Assembly (NCBI GenBank): GCA_036489025.1
Contig: DASXGN010000040.1
Span: forward strand, 230,745-294,744
Direction of reading: 5' to 3'
Source of the DNA: Dryocola sp036489025
Lineage (GTDB): Bacteria > Pseudomonadota > Gammaproteobacteria > Enterobacterales > Enterobacteriaceae
Length of the DNA: 64,000 nt
The notes under the pieces are model-generated. The model had not been told where the DNA came from, did not search any database, and saw only the letters and a list, made by a program, of their open reading frames with translations. Position 1 is the first letter of the stretch. Each line of letters opens with the position of its first letter. Of this stretch, positions 33,680 through 41,519 are shown in pieces. Made by a program: the position numbers and the translations under genes.

Positions 33680-35332
33680 TTACGCACCCATCAATTGTTT
33701 GATGTCGTCTTCAACGTTGGTGATGGCGCGCAGGCCAAATTTCTCGTTGAGGACGGCCAGCAGATTTGGCGTCAGGAAGCCCGGCGCGGTTGGGCCGGTC
33801 ACGATGTTGGTCACGCCCAGGGAGAGCAGGGTCAACAGGATAACAATCGCCTTTTGTTCGAACCAGGAAAGCACGAGGCTCAGCGGCAGATCGTTCACGC
33901 CGCAGCCCAGTTTTTCCGCCAGGGTGACAGCCAGAATGATCGCCGAATAGGCATCGTTACACTGACCGGCATCGACCAGGCGCGGCAGGCCTTCGATATC
34001 GCCGAAGTCCAGCTTGTTGAAGCGGTATTTGCCGCAGGCAAGCGTCAGGATCAGACAGTCTTTCGGGACGCTGGTCGCGAAGTCGGTGAAGTAGCTGCGT
34101 TCGCCGCGTTCGCCGTCGCAGCCGCCGACCAGGAAGATGTGACGCAGTTTTTCACGGCTAACCAGGTCAATCAGCGTATCGGCAGCGCCCAGCAGGGTCT
34201 GACGGCCAAAGCCGACGGTGATCAGGTGTTCGATTTCGCTGTACGGGAAGCCCGCCATCAGCTGGGCCTGGGCGATAACCGGGCCAAAATCGTCGCCTTC
34301 GAGGTGGCTGACGCCCGGCCAGCCGACGATGCTGCGGGTCCAGATGCGGTCTTCATAAGAACCGACTTCCGGATTGATGATGCAGTTGGAAGTCATGACG
34401 ACCGGGCCCGGGAAGCGAGCAAACTCGCTCTGCTGATTCTGCCAGCCGCTGCCGTAGTTGCCGACCAGATGTTTAAACTTGCGCAGCTCAGGGTAGCCGT
34501 GGGCGGGCAGCATTTCACCGTGGGTGTAAACATTGACGCCGGTGCCTTCGGTCTGCTCCAGCAGGTTGTAGAGATCTTTCAGGTCGTGGCCGGAAATCAG
34601 GATAGCTTTGCCTGCCACCGGGCGTACGTTGACCTGAGTGGGCGTTGGGTGACCGTATTTGGTGGTTTCGCCCGCGTCCAGAATGCTCATCACTTTGAAG
34701 TTCATCTGGCCGATTTCCATGGAGCACTCAAGCAGTGCGCCCATGTCCGCAGGCCAGGTGCCGAGCCACGCCATGATTTTGTGGTACTGAGCGTAGATGT
34801 CGTTGTCGTACTGGCCCAGCACGTGAGCGTGTTCCATGTACGCAGCGGCCCCTTTCAGGCCGTACAGGCACAGCAGGCGCAGGCCAAGAATATCTTCGCC
34901 GATATCCGCTTTGTCGCGGTTAGGCGTGAATTCGGTTGCCTGGCGTTGAAGGTCGCCTAAATCGTCGCTGACCAGCTGTAGTTCGGCCATTGGGCTGGTG
35001 ACCACGGCATGCGGGTTAGCGGCCAGGGTGCGGGCCTTCAGGCTTTCGCGCAGGGCGATAGCTTCGCGTGCATAGCCCACGATGCGAGGAGAATCGAAGT
35101 TAACGTTAGTCAGCGTTGAGAAGAAGGCGCGCGGCGCGAAGCTGTCAACTTCGTGATCGATAATGCCCGCCTCGCGTGCCGCAACTGCCCAGGCTGACAG
35201 CCCTTGCAGGGTAGCAATCAGTAAGTCCTGCAGGTCAGAGGTTTCGGCGGTTTTACCGCACATCCCCTGCGCGTAGGAGCAGCCATTTCCCGCCGGCGTG
35301 CGGATAGTTTGTTCACATTGCACACAAAACAT
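33680..35332 (-). CDS. hcp: Hydroxylamine reductase / hybrid-cluster protein Hcp
   Basis: With the ATG at 35332 the protein is 550 residues, as in E. coli. The N-terminal cluster ligands are Cys3, Cys6, Cys18 and Cys25 (spacing CX2C-X11-C-X6-C). Hybrid-cluster ligands lie in later segments such as FLVGGCDGERGERSYFTDFA and TLACGKYRFN. Hcp reduces NO (high-affinity NO reductase) and hydroxylamine under anaerobic nitrosative stress, using electrons from Hcr. Upstream sit NsrR-like and FNR-like sites, in keeping with known control. Confidence 0.96.
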   Translation of the reverse strand: MFCVQCEQTIRTPAGNGCSYAQGMCGKTAETSDLQDLLIATLQGLSAWAVAAREAGIIDHEVDSFAPRAFFSTLTNVNFDSPRIVGYAREAIALRESLKARTLAANPHAVVTSPMAELQLVSDDLGDLQRQATEFTPNRDKADIGEDILGLRLLCLYGLKGAAAYMEHAHVLGQYDNDIYAQYHKIMAWLGTWPADMGALLECSMEIGQMNFKVMSILDAGETTKYGHPTPTQVNVRPVAGKAILISGHDLKDLYNLLEQTEGTGVNVYTHGEMLPAHGYPELRKFKHLVGNYGSGWQNQQSEFARFPGPVVMTSNCIINPEVGSYEDRIWTRSIVGWPGVSHLEGDDFGPVIAQAQLMAGFPYSEIEHLITVGFGRQTLLGAADTLIDLVSREKLRHIFLVGGCDGERGERSYFTDFATSVPKDCLILTLACGKYRFNKLDFGDIEGLPRLVDAGQCNDAYSAIILAVTLAEKLGCGVNDLPLSLVLSWFEQKAIVILLTLLSLGVTNIVTGPTAPGFLTPNLLAVLNEKFGLRAITNVEDDIKQLMGA

Positions 35333-35347
35333 GATCGTACCTTTTTT

Positions 35348-35372
35348 AAAGTTATATTTAATATACATGTTT
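35348..35372. promoter_or_regulatory. NsrR-like operator upstream of hcp
   Basis: Two imperfect 12-bp halves are arranged as a dyad in the 40 bases before the hcp start (AAAGTTATATTT against AACATGTATATT on the other strand). AT content and spacing resemble enterobacterial NsrR sites. hcp-hcr is a known NsrR target in E. coli. Confidence 0.55.
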
Positions 35373-35430
35373 AAGGTTATGCCTCGGCCCGGCGAGAGAA
35401 AAGAGCTTTTTATGGGAACTTAAGAGGAGA

Positions 35431-35444
35431 TTGATTTAGCGCAA
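35431..35444. promoter_or_regulatory. FNR-like site upstream of hcp
   Basis: TTGATTTAGCGCAA matches the FNR consensus TTGAT-N4-ATCAA with one perfect half and three of five in the other. It lies about 100 bases ahead of hcp, which is FNR-activated in E. coli. Confidence 0.45.
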
Positions 35445-35470
35445 ATTTGGCGGCAGAAATCTACCGCCAA
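35444..35470 (-). terminator. Probable lysO terminator
   Basis: On the minus strand, TTGGCGG (35470-35464) pairs with CCGCCAA (35453-35447), then AATTTG. The T run is short. It follows the lysO stop directly. Confidence 0.5.
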
Positions 35471-35477
35471 CGGGGTA

Positions 35478-36377
35478 TCAGGAGGCGAAGAAGGCCATCA
35501 GCAATGGCGTCAGCAGGCTGAGGATAAAGCCGTGTACAATCGCGGCCGGCACGATTTCCAGCCCGCCGCTGCGCTGCAATACCGGCAGGGTAAAGTCCAT
35601 CGAGGTTGCGCCGCAAAGCCCGAGCGCCGTTGAGCGACTTTTTGCGACGAGGCCTGGGATCAGCATAATCGCCAGCAGCTCGCGAATAAGATCGTTAAAG
35701 AAGGTCGCGCTGCCGATAACCGGCCCGTAGGATTCGGTCATCAGGATGCCCGACAGGGAGTACCAGCCGAAGCCGGATGCCATCGCCAGCCCCGTTTTAA
35801 TCGGCAGGTCGAGAATAAAGGCGTTAATGACCCCGGCGGCCATTGAGCTCAGCACGACTACCACGGCGATAATCATGCCCCGGCGATTGAGCACGATTTG
35901 TTTGAGCGTCATGCCGCTGTTGCGCAGCTGAATGCCGACCAGCAGCAGCAGGAAAATTAGCGTGTATTCGCTGGCTTCGGTGGCGTGCTTTAAGAATTCC
36001 AGGCCGGTTAAGCCCAGCAGAAAGCCTGCCACCACCACAAAGCAAAGCTTGAGGGATTCCAGCGCCATCGCGATTCGCGAAGGCAGCTTTTCCTGCTGAT
36101 GCGCGTGCTGCCACGGCAGCGAACGTTCCAGCCACAGGAGCGCCGCGGCGTTGCACAGCAGAATGACGACGACGCTGACCGCTGAATAATGGAATATCGC
36201 CAGCAGGTTGCTGGCCAGGTTATCGAGAAAGGCGAGGCTTATCCCCATAAAGAACAGGATCACGTAAACAATCCAGCTCAGCAGGCGATTGATGAGTTTT
36301 AACAGGCTGGTCTGGCGCAGGGGAATAAGGTAGCCAACAATCAGCGGCACTAAGATAATTAACAATCCCGAAAACAT
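35478..36377 (-). CDS. lysO: L-lysine exporter LysO (YbjE)
   Basis: The 299-residue protein has about eight hydrophobic helices and belongs to the LysO (DUF340) family. Conserved features are SGFGWYSLSGILMTESYGPVIGSATFFNDLIRE in parts, with charged residues within helices, and GLCGATSMDFTLPVLQ. It exports L-lysine and confers resistance to thialysine in E. coli, where it is repressed by ArgR with lysine. An ARG-box-like element lies upstream. A start farther upstream is not supported. Confidence 0.93.
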   Translation of the reverse strand: MFSGLLIILVPLIVGYLIPLRQTSLLKLINRLLSWIVYVILFFMGISLAFLDNLASNLLAIFHYSAVSVVVILLCNAAALLWLERSLPWQHAHQQEKLPSRIAMALESLKLCFVVVAGFLLGLTGLEFLKHATEASEYTLIFLLLLVGIQLRNSGMTLKQIVLNRRGMIIAVVVVLSSMAAGVINAFILDLPIKTGLAMASGFGWYSLSGILMTESYGPVIGSATFFNDLIRELLAIMLIPGLVAKSRSTALGLCGATSMDFTLPVLQRSGGLEIVPAAIVHGFILSLLTPLLMAFFAS

Positions 36378-36461
36378 GAGGTGGAAAGTCCTTGAGAGAA
36401 TAAAGAAACGGCACGCGTCACACTACCCAAAGTAGAGGAGTGAGTAAAGCTGCGGGAAATA

Positions 36462-36475
36462 GGAATTTTTATGCA
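36462..36475. promoter_or_regulatory. ARG-box-like sequence upstream of lysO
   Basis: On the minus strand the sequence reads TGCATAAAAATTCC, which differs from the ARG core TGAATAAAAATTCA at two positions. It lies about 85-100 bases ahead of lysO. ArgR control of lysO is known in E. coli; binding here is inferred. Confidence 0.45.
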
Positions 36476-36488
36476 GAATCAAATAAAA

Positions 36489-36517
36489 CAAAAAAGGCCT
36501 GAGAGAGCTCAGGCCTT
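36489..36517 (-). terminator. Terminator of aqpZ
   Basis: AAGGCCTGAG (on the minus strand 36517-36508) pairs with CTCAGGCCTT (36503-36494), followed by T residues to about 36491. It is immediately downstream of the aqpZ stop. Confidence 0.88.
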
Positions 36518-36537
36518 AGGGAAAAATGTCGTTCGGA

Positions 36538-37233
36538 TCAGCTCCGTTTTTCCAACAGGGTGCGATAAATCAGCCCGCCGAGAATACCGCCGATGATTGG
36601 CATCAGCCAGAACAGCCACAGCTGCTGCAGCGCCCAACCGCCCTGGAAGATCGCCACTGCGGTACTGCGCGCAGGGTTCACGGAGGTGTTGGTGACCGGA
36701 ATGCTGATCAGGTGAATCAGCGTCAGCGCCAGGCCGATGGCAATAGGCGCGAAGCCCGCCGGTGCAAATTTGTCGGTGGCGCCGTGAATCACAATTAAGA
36801 ATCCGCAGGTTAATACAATTTCAATAATGATGGCGGAGAGCATGGAATAACCGCCCGGTGAATGTTCGCCGTAGCCGTTAGATGCAAAGCCGCTGGCCGC
36901 CGCATCAAAACCAGTTTTGCCGCTGGCGATTAAATAAAGAATACCGGCCGCGACGATACCGCCAATAACCTGGGCCACAATATAGCCAATGACTTCTTTC
37001 GCCGGAAAACGGCCGCCGGCCCACAAACCTAAAGTGACAGCCGGGTTAAAATGGCCGCCGGAAATATGACCCACGGCATAGGCCATGGTCAATACGGTTA
37101 AACCGAACGCCAGGGCAACACCCGCAAAACCAATGCCTAATTCAGGAAAAGCAGCGGCTAATACCGCACTGCCGCAGCCACCAAATACCAGCCAGAACGT
37201 TCCGAAGAACTCTGCCGCTAACTTTCTAAACAT
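36538..37233 (-). CDS. aqpZ: Aquaporin Z
   Basis: With the ATG at 37233 (MFRKLAAEFFGTFWLVFGGCGSAV) the protein is 231 residues, as in E. coli. Six helices and the two NPA half-helices are visible: SGGHFNPAVTLGLWAGG and NTSVNPARSTAVA. The Phe/His/Arg/Thr filter of water-selective aquaporins appears kept. It is a tetrameric inner-membrane water channel. A longer frame to 37293 has no support. It has its own terminator and stands alone. Confidence 0.96.
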   Translation of the reverse strand: MFRKLAAEFFGTFWLVFGGCGSAVLAAAFPELGIGFAGVALAFGLTVLTMAYAVGHISGGHFNPAVTLGLWAGGRFPAKEVIGYIVAQVIGGIVAAGILYLIASGKTGFDAAASGFASNGYGEHSPGGYSMLSAIIIEIVLTCGFLIVIHGATDKFAPAGFAPIAIGLALTLIHLISIPVTNTSVNPARSTAVAIFQGGWALQQLWLFWLMPIIGGILGGLIYRTLLEKRS

Positions 37234-37668
37234 AACCACCTCTGTGTTGAAAAAACAGCGAGCGGACCGAGCCTGAATTAAAGCCTGTCGCATTCACTGT
37301 TTTATTACCGTCATTAAGGGTATGACGAAAAAATATAAAAAGCCGTGCGATCTTAATAAGTTCGTCTACCCTGAGCCAGCGCAATATATCCAGTTAAATT
37401 GATTTAAGGCAATGAGGTGTGATTCCTTTTCAGAATTTACCAGTGAAAAGTATAGAAGACTTTTGAATGAAGTAAGATTAATCCGACGTTTAAAAATAAA
37501 GACAGTAAACCCTGCAAATAACAGGGCTTTATTTTTAGACGATCGGACAGATTTTACGAGGCATTTTACCGGGGCAAAAGCGTACAAACCCGTAGCCCTT
37601 CCCGCTATACTCGATTTAGCCAGCCCTGGTATCTTAAGGACATGCAGCGGATAAACCCTGGAGGGAGT
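37234..37668. other. Intergenic region aqpZ-ybjD with orphan hairpin
   Basis: This 435-bp AT-rich gap separates divergent aqpZ and ybjD. It holds a strong hairpin with T run at 37491-37537, a possible 26-codon frame at 37322-37402 (MTKKYKKPCD...) with AAGGG too close to its ATG, a -10-like TATAGA at 37451-37456, and near ybjD a -10-like TATACT (37606-37611). No clear protein gene is supported. Confidence 0.6.
37491..37537 (+). terminator. Orphan intrinsic terminator
   Basis: CCCTG (37510-37514) and CAGGG (37522-37526) form the inner stem. TAAAAATAAAG (37491-37501) and CTTTATTTTTA (37527-37537) are perfectly complementary and flank it, with an 8-base bulge. On the plus strand the GC stem is followed by CTTTATTTTT. 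No annotated gene ends here. Confidence 0.7.
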
Positions 37669-39324
37669 ATGTTTCTCGAACGAGTAGAAATTGTCGGGTT
37701 TCGCGGCATAAATCGTCTGTCGTTGATGCTTGAACAAAATAACGTATTAATTGGTGAGAACGCCTGGGGCAAATCGAGCCTGCTGGATGCGTTAACGCTT
37801 CTGCTTTCGCCCCAGCCATCTCTTTACCATTTCAGCCGCGAAGACTTTTACTTTCCGCCGGGCGACATGCTTGGCCGCGAACATCATCTGCATATCATTC
37901 TTACCTTCCGCGAGGTGGCTCCTGGGCACCATCTTGGACGGCGTTATCGCGAGCTGGCCCCGGTGTGGATTGAGGGTAACGACGGTTATCGCCGCATTTT
38001 ATACCGCCTTGAAGGCGAGCTGGCCGACGATAACACGGTGCTTACGCTGCGCAGTTTCCTGGACGCTCCTGGAAAGCCTGTTGAGCTGGACGATATTGAC
38101 GCGCTTGCCCGGCAAATCACGCGCCTCAACCCCGTGCTGCGTTTGCGGGATGCGCGCTTCATGCGCCGCCTGCGCAACGGCAGCATGCCGGATATGCCCG
38201 AAACGGAAATGACCGCCCGCCAGCTTGATTTCCTGGCCAGGGAATTAGTTTCGCGTCCGCAGAACCTGACGGATTCCCAGCTGCGGCAGGGGCTCTCCGC
38301 GATGGTACAGCTGCTTGAGCACTATTTTTCAGAGCAGGGTGCGGTTGCCCATCAGCGGCTGATGCGCCGCCGTTCCCATGATGAACAGCGCAGCTGGCGC
38401 TATTTAGACGTCATCAACCGGATGATTGACAAGCCTAATAGCCGGACGCACCGCATGATTCTGCTGGGAATGTTTTCCACGCTATTACAGGCAAAAGGCT
38501 CGGTCACGCTCGATAAAGATGCGCGCCCGCTGCTGCTGGTGGAAGACCCGGAAACTCGCCTGCATCCGATCATGCTGTCCGTTGCCTGGCAGCTGCTTAA
38601 TCTGCTGCCGCTGCAAAAAATCACCACCACCAATTCCGGCGAACTGCTGTCGCTGACGCCCGTCGAGCAGGTTTGTCGCCTGGTGCGCGAGTCTTCGAAA
38701 GTGGCTGCCTGGCGGCTTGGGCCGGGGGGAATGAACGCGGAAGACAGCCGCAGGATTGCCTTCCATATCCGTTTCAACCGGGCCTCCTCGCTTTTTGCCC
38801 GCTGCTGGCTGCTGGTGGAAGGCGAAACGGAAGTGTGGGTAATGAACGAACTCGCGCGCCAGTGCGGCCACCATTTCGACGCGGAAGGGATAAAAGTCAT
38901 TGAATTTGCGCAGTCGGGCTTAAAGCCGCTGATAAAGTTTGCCCGCAGAATGGGCATTGAGTGGCACGTCCTGGTTGACGGCGACGAGGCCGGCAAGAAA
39001 TACGCCGCAACCGTGCGCGGGCTGCTGGAAAACGACAGAGATCGGGAGCGCGATCATCTTACCGCGCTCCCGGCGATGGATATGGAACACTTTATGTACC
39101 GCCAGGGTTTCTCCGACGTATATCACCGCGTGGCGCAACTTCCTGAAAACGTGCCGATGAATATGCGGCGGGTAATTGTGAAAGCGATTCACCGTTCGTC
39201 CAAGCCGGACCTGGCCATCGAAGTGGCTATGGAAGCGGGACGGCGCGGCGTCGATGCCATCCCTTCACTGCTGCGCAAAATGTTCTCGCGCGTTTTATGG
39301 CTGGCAAGAGGCCGGGCGGACTAG
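37669..39324 (+). CDS. ybjD: YbjD, OLD-family ATPase with TOPRIM domain
   Basis: The ATG at 37669 follows a strong GGAGGGAGT and gives 551 residues (E. coli 552). The N-terminal ABC/SMC-like ATPase has Walker A GENAWGKS (29-36); further on, LLVEDPETRLHPIMLS is the Walker B/D-loop type segment. The C-terminal TOPRIM domain has Glu384 in LLVEGETE and Asp437-Gly-Asp439 in LVDGDEAGKK, the metal-binding residues of OLD nucleases. Related OLD proteins are DNA nucleases, some with phage defence roles; YbjD itself has no known function. It overlaps ybjX at the 3' end by four bases. Confidence 0.92.
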   Translation: MFLERVEIVGFRGINRLSLMLEQNNVLIGENAWGKSSLLDALTLLLSPQPSLYHFSREDFYFPPGDMLGREHHLHIILTFREVAPGHHLGRRYRELAPVWIEGNDGYRRILYRLEGELADDNTVLTLRSFLDAPGKPVELDDIDALARQITRLNPVLRLRDARFMRRLRNGSMPDMPETEMTARQLDFLARELVSRPQNLTDSQLRQGLSAMVQLLEHYFSEQGAVAHQRLMRRRSHDEQRSWRYLDVINRMIDKPNSRTHRMILLGMFSTLLQAKGSVTLDKDARPLLLVEDPETRLHPIMLSVAWQLLNLLPLQKITTTNSGELLSLTPVEQVCRLVRESSKVAAWRLGPGGMNAEDSRRIAFHIRFNRASSLFARCWLLVEGETEVWVMNELARQCGHHFDAEGIKVIEFAQSGLKPLIKFARRMGIEWHVLVDGDEAGKKYAATVRGLLENDRDRERDHLTALPAMDMEHFMYRQGFSDVYHRVAQLPENVPMNMRRVIVKAIHRSSKPDLAIEVAMEAGRRGVDAIPSLLRKMFSRVLWLARGRAD

Positions 39325-40265
39325 AACTGAGCGGCGATATTGGCGTTCATGCCGTCGAGTAACGCATAGCGACGGCGGTACTCGGCGCGCTTTTTACTGG
39401 CAATGTCTTCCAGCGGTTTACGCGCCACTTCGTCGGGCATTTTGAAATAGCCCTGCGCCAGCAGTTCGCCGCTCATTGACTGCCAGAAACTGTCGTAATC
39501 CGCATGCAGCCTGTCTTTTTTCTTTTTCTGGTAGCGCCATGAGCGGTAAATATGCGCGCTGTTGCTCACGGCAAGGATTTGTTCGACGCCTATATGCCGC
39601 GCCAGCTGGCAGGCCGTTTCCAGCAGCAGCCTTTTAGGAAATAACCCGTGACAGGCTTTGGTTGCGTTCTGAATGGCCTCATGAGGTACCCAGGATTTGG
39701 CGCCCTGCAGGCCGCCAATAAACAGCGTTGATTTCCCCTGGTAAAAACACAGGGTGAACGTGAGGCCGGCAAGCTCGCAGCCCTCTGCGTTGGACATGAT
39801 CAGCGTGGCTTCACCTTCTTTATCCATGTTGGCGATGGCGCAAAAATCGATGTAATACTGCGACTCGTCTTTCCCTTTAAGCTGCGCCAAGCGCGCGCCA
39901 CTCTCCGATAAATGGCTATGCAGCAGCTTTTCCGGCAGAGTCTGCGTCAAAGTCTGGTAATGGAAACACAATGCATTGAGGGCATCATTGCGGTTAAAAT
40001 TCGCTGCCAGATAAGGGCGATGCAGGCGGCAGGGCAGGCCCGGCTGAGCATGGAGCATCTCATCGAGCAGCGGCTGGCTGGCCAGAGTCGACAGCAGTTT
40101 GCCGGTTGAAAAGGGTGAAACCAGCGAACGCAGCATAAACTTGCGGCGATAGCGGGGATTTTGCCAGGCGTCTCCGGGGCGCAGTAGCCCTTTAACTAAC
40201 GAAAGAAACAGTTGCCAGCCGTTTTCCGGCGTTGTTGTCAGTTGGTTTACGGCAATCTGCGACAT
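39321..40265 (-). CDS. ybjX: YbjX, VirK/DUF535 family protein
   Basis: The 314-residue soluble protein belongs to the VirK/YbjX (DUF535) family; E. coli YbjX is about 330 residues. Characteristic segments are YYIDFCAIANMDKEGEATLIMSNAEG in parts, LYIGGLQG-like LFIGGLQGAKSW and the late IYRSWRYQKKKKDRLHADYDSFW. Family members are PhoPQ-regulated and linked to antimicrobial-peptide resistance and virulence, but the biochemical role is unknown. It is convergent with ybjD and divergent from macA across 138 bases. Confidence 0.9.
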   Translation of the reverse strand: MSQIAVNQLTTTPENGWQLFLSLVKGLLRPGDAWQNPRYRRKFMLRSLVSPFSTGKLLSTLASQPLLDEMLHAQPGLPCRLHRPYLAANFNRNDALNALCFHYQTLTQTLPEKLLHSHLSESGARLAQLKGKDESQYYIDFCAIANMDKEGEATLIMSNAEGCELAGLTFTLCFYQGKSTLFIGGLQGAKSWVPHEAIQNATKACHGLFPKRLLLETACQLARHIGVEQILAVSNSAHIYRSWRYQKKKKDRLHADYDSFWQSMSGELLAQGYFKMPDEVARKPLEDIASKKRAEYRRRYALLDGMNANIAAQF

Positions 40266-40403
40266 AATGAATACTCGATTTGCGATGGATTGGCGCTATT
40301 TCACCATCCGCAACTTCAATCAATGCTCAATCACGTCCCATGCAGCGACGGGATTTTTACGTTTATTGACACTTTGTTTAATTGTGCATTTTTCAGGATA
40401 CCT

Positions 40404-41519
40404 ATGAGAATCAAGGGAAAAATAAAAAAACGCTACTGGCTGCTTGCGCTGCTGGTGCTAATGTTGGGCATCTGGCTGTGGCAATTTCTCAATGCTCCTA
40501 CGCCGTCGTATCAGACGATGATTGTGCGTAAGGGGTCGCTTGAGCAGAGCGTGCTGGCCACCGGCAAGCTTGATGCGTTGCGCAAGGTCGACGTCGGGGC
40601 GCAGGTCAGCGGGCAGTTGAAAACGCTGTCGGTGAATATTGGCGACAAGGTGAAGAAAGACCAGCTGCTGGGCGTTATCGACCCGGAGCAGGCGCAGAAC
40701 CAGATCAAAGAGGTGGAAGCGACGCTGATGGAGCTTCGCGCGCAGCGCCGCCAGGCTCAGGCTCAGGCCAAACTTGCCCAGGTCACGCTATCCCGCCAGC
40801 GGGCTCTGGCTAAGACTCAGGCGGTGTCGCGCCAGGATTTAGACACCGCCGCGACGGATGTGGACGTGAAGCTCGCGCAGATTGGCACCATCGAGGCGCA
40901 AATTCAGCGTAACCAGGCTTCCTTAGATACGGCGAAAACCAACCTCGATTTTACAAAAATCGTCGCGCCGATGGCGGGCGAAGTTACCCAGATTACAACT
41001 TTGCAGGGCCAGACGGTGATCGCCGCTCAGCAGGCGCCGAACATCCTCACGCTGGCAGATCTCAGTACCATGCTGGTGAAAGCACAGGTTTCCGAAGCCG
41101 ATGTGATCCACCTCAAGCCGGGCCAAAAAGCCTGGTTTACCGTGCTCGGCGATCCTCTGACCCGCTACGAAGGCAAGCTCAAAGACATTCTGCCGACGCC
41201 GGATAAGGTTAACGACGCTATTTTCTACAATGCCCGCTTTGAAGTGCCTAACCCGCAGGGCGTATTACGTCTGGAAATGACGGCGCAGGTGCATATCCAG
41301 CTTGGCGGCGTGAAAGACGTGCTGACCATTCCCCTGGCGGCATTAGGCGACCCCATTGGCGATAATCGTTACAAGGTGACAGTGCTGCGCAACGGCGAAA
41401 CCCGCGAGCGCGAAATCACCATCGGCATGCGCAACGATACTCAGGTTCAGGTGGCAATGGGGCTTGAGGAGGGAGAGGAAGTGGTCATTGGCCGTGCCAG
41501 CGCCGGGAGCGCGCCATGA
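40404..41519 (+). CDS. macA: Macrolide efflux periplasmic adaptor MacA
   Basis: The start at 40404 (MRIKGKIKKRYWLL) gives 371 residues, matching E. coli MacA; the longer open frame to 40212 is in ybjX's upstream region. A short cytoplasmic tail and one membrane helix (about 11-30) are followed by lipoyl/barrel-sandwich parts (KVDVGAQVSGQLKTL), a coiled-coil hairpin of about 100 residues rich in Gln/Ala, and a beta-barrel domain. It links MacB to TolC and stimulates its ATPase. Its stop overlaps the macB start. Confidence 0.94.
   Translation: MRIKGKIKKRYWLLALLVLMLGIWLWQFLNAPTPSYQTMIVRKGSLEQSVLATGKLDALRKVDVGAQVSGQLKTLSVNIGDKVKKDQLLGVIDPEQAQNQIKEVEATLMELRAQRRQAQAQAKLAQVTLSRQRALAKTQAVSRQDLDTAATDVDVKLAQIGTIEAQIQRNQASLDTAKTNLDFTKIVAPMAGEVTQITTLQGQTVIAAQQAPNILTLADLSTMLVKAQVSEADVIHLKPGQKAWFTVLGDPLTRYEGKLKDILPTPDKVNDAIFYNARFEVPNPQGVLRLEMTAQVHIQLGGVKDVLTIPLAALGDPIGDNRYKVTVLRNGETREREITIGMRNDTQVQVAMGLEEGEEVVIGRASAGSAP

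Noticed and set aside
33263..34960. 565-codon plus-strand open frame
   Set aside because: It lies wholly antisense to hcr and hcp, both well supported; its protein has no recognisable domain and has the His/Gln/Val-rich make-up typical of a shadow frame in GC-rich coding DNA.
37412..37654. 80-codon frame between aqpZ and ybjD
   Set aside because: It contains the whole orphan terminator hairpin (37491-37537) and the ybjD -10-like sequence, so it is unlikely to be translated as one protein; no family resemblance.
40361..40380. PhoP box (GTTTA direct repeat) between ybjX and macA
   Set aside because: GTTTA occurs twice but 15 bases apart, not the 11-base period of PhoP boxes.
40366..40394. TTGACA as macA promoter
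   Set aside because: A consensus -35 exists at 40366-40371, but no acceptable -10 follows at 16-18 bp, and a start there would leave almost no leader before the ATG at 40404.
40212..40403. Longer start for macA
   Set aside because: The extension covers the end of ybjX upstream DNA; MacA's short cytoplasmic tail and membrane helix start at 40404 as in E. coli.
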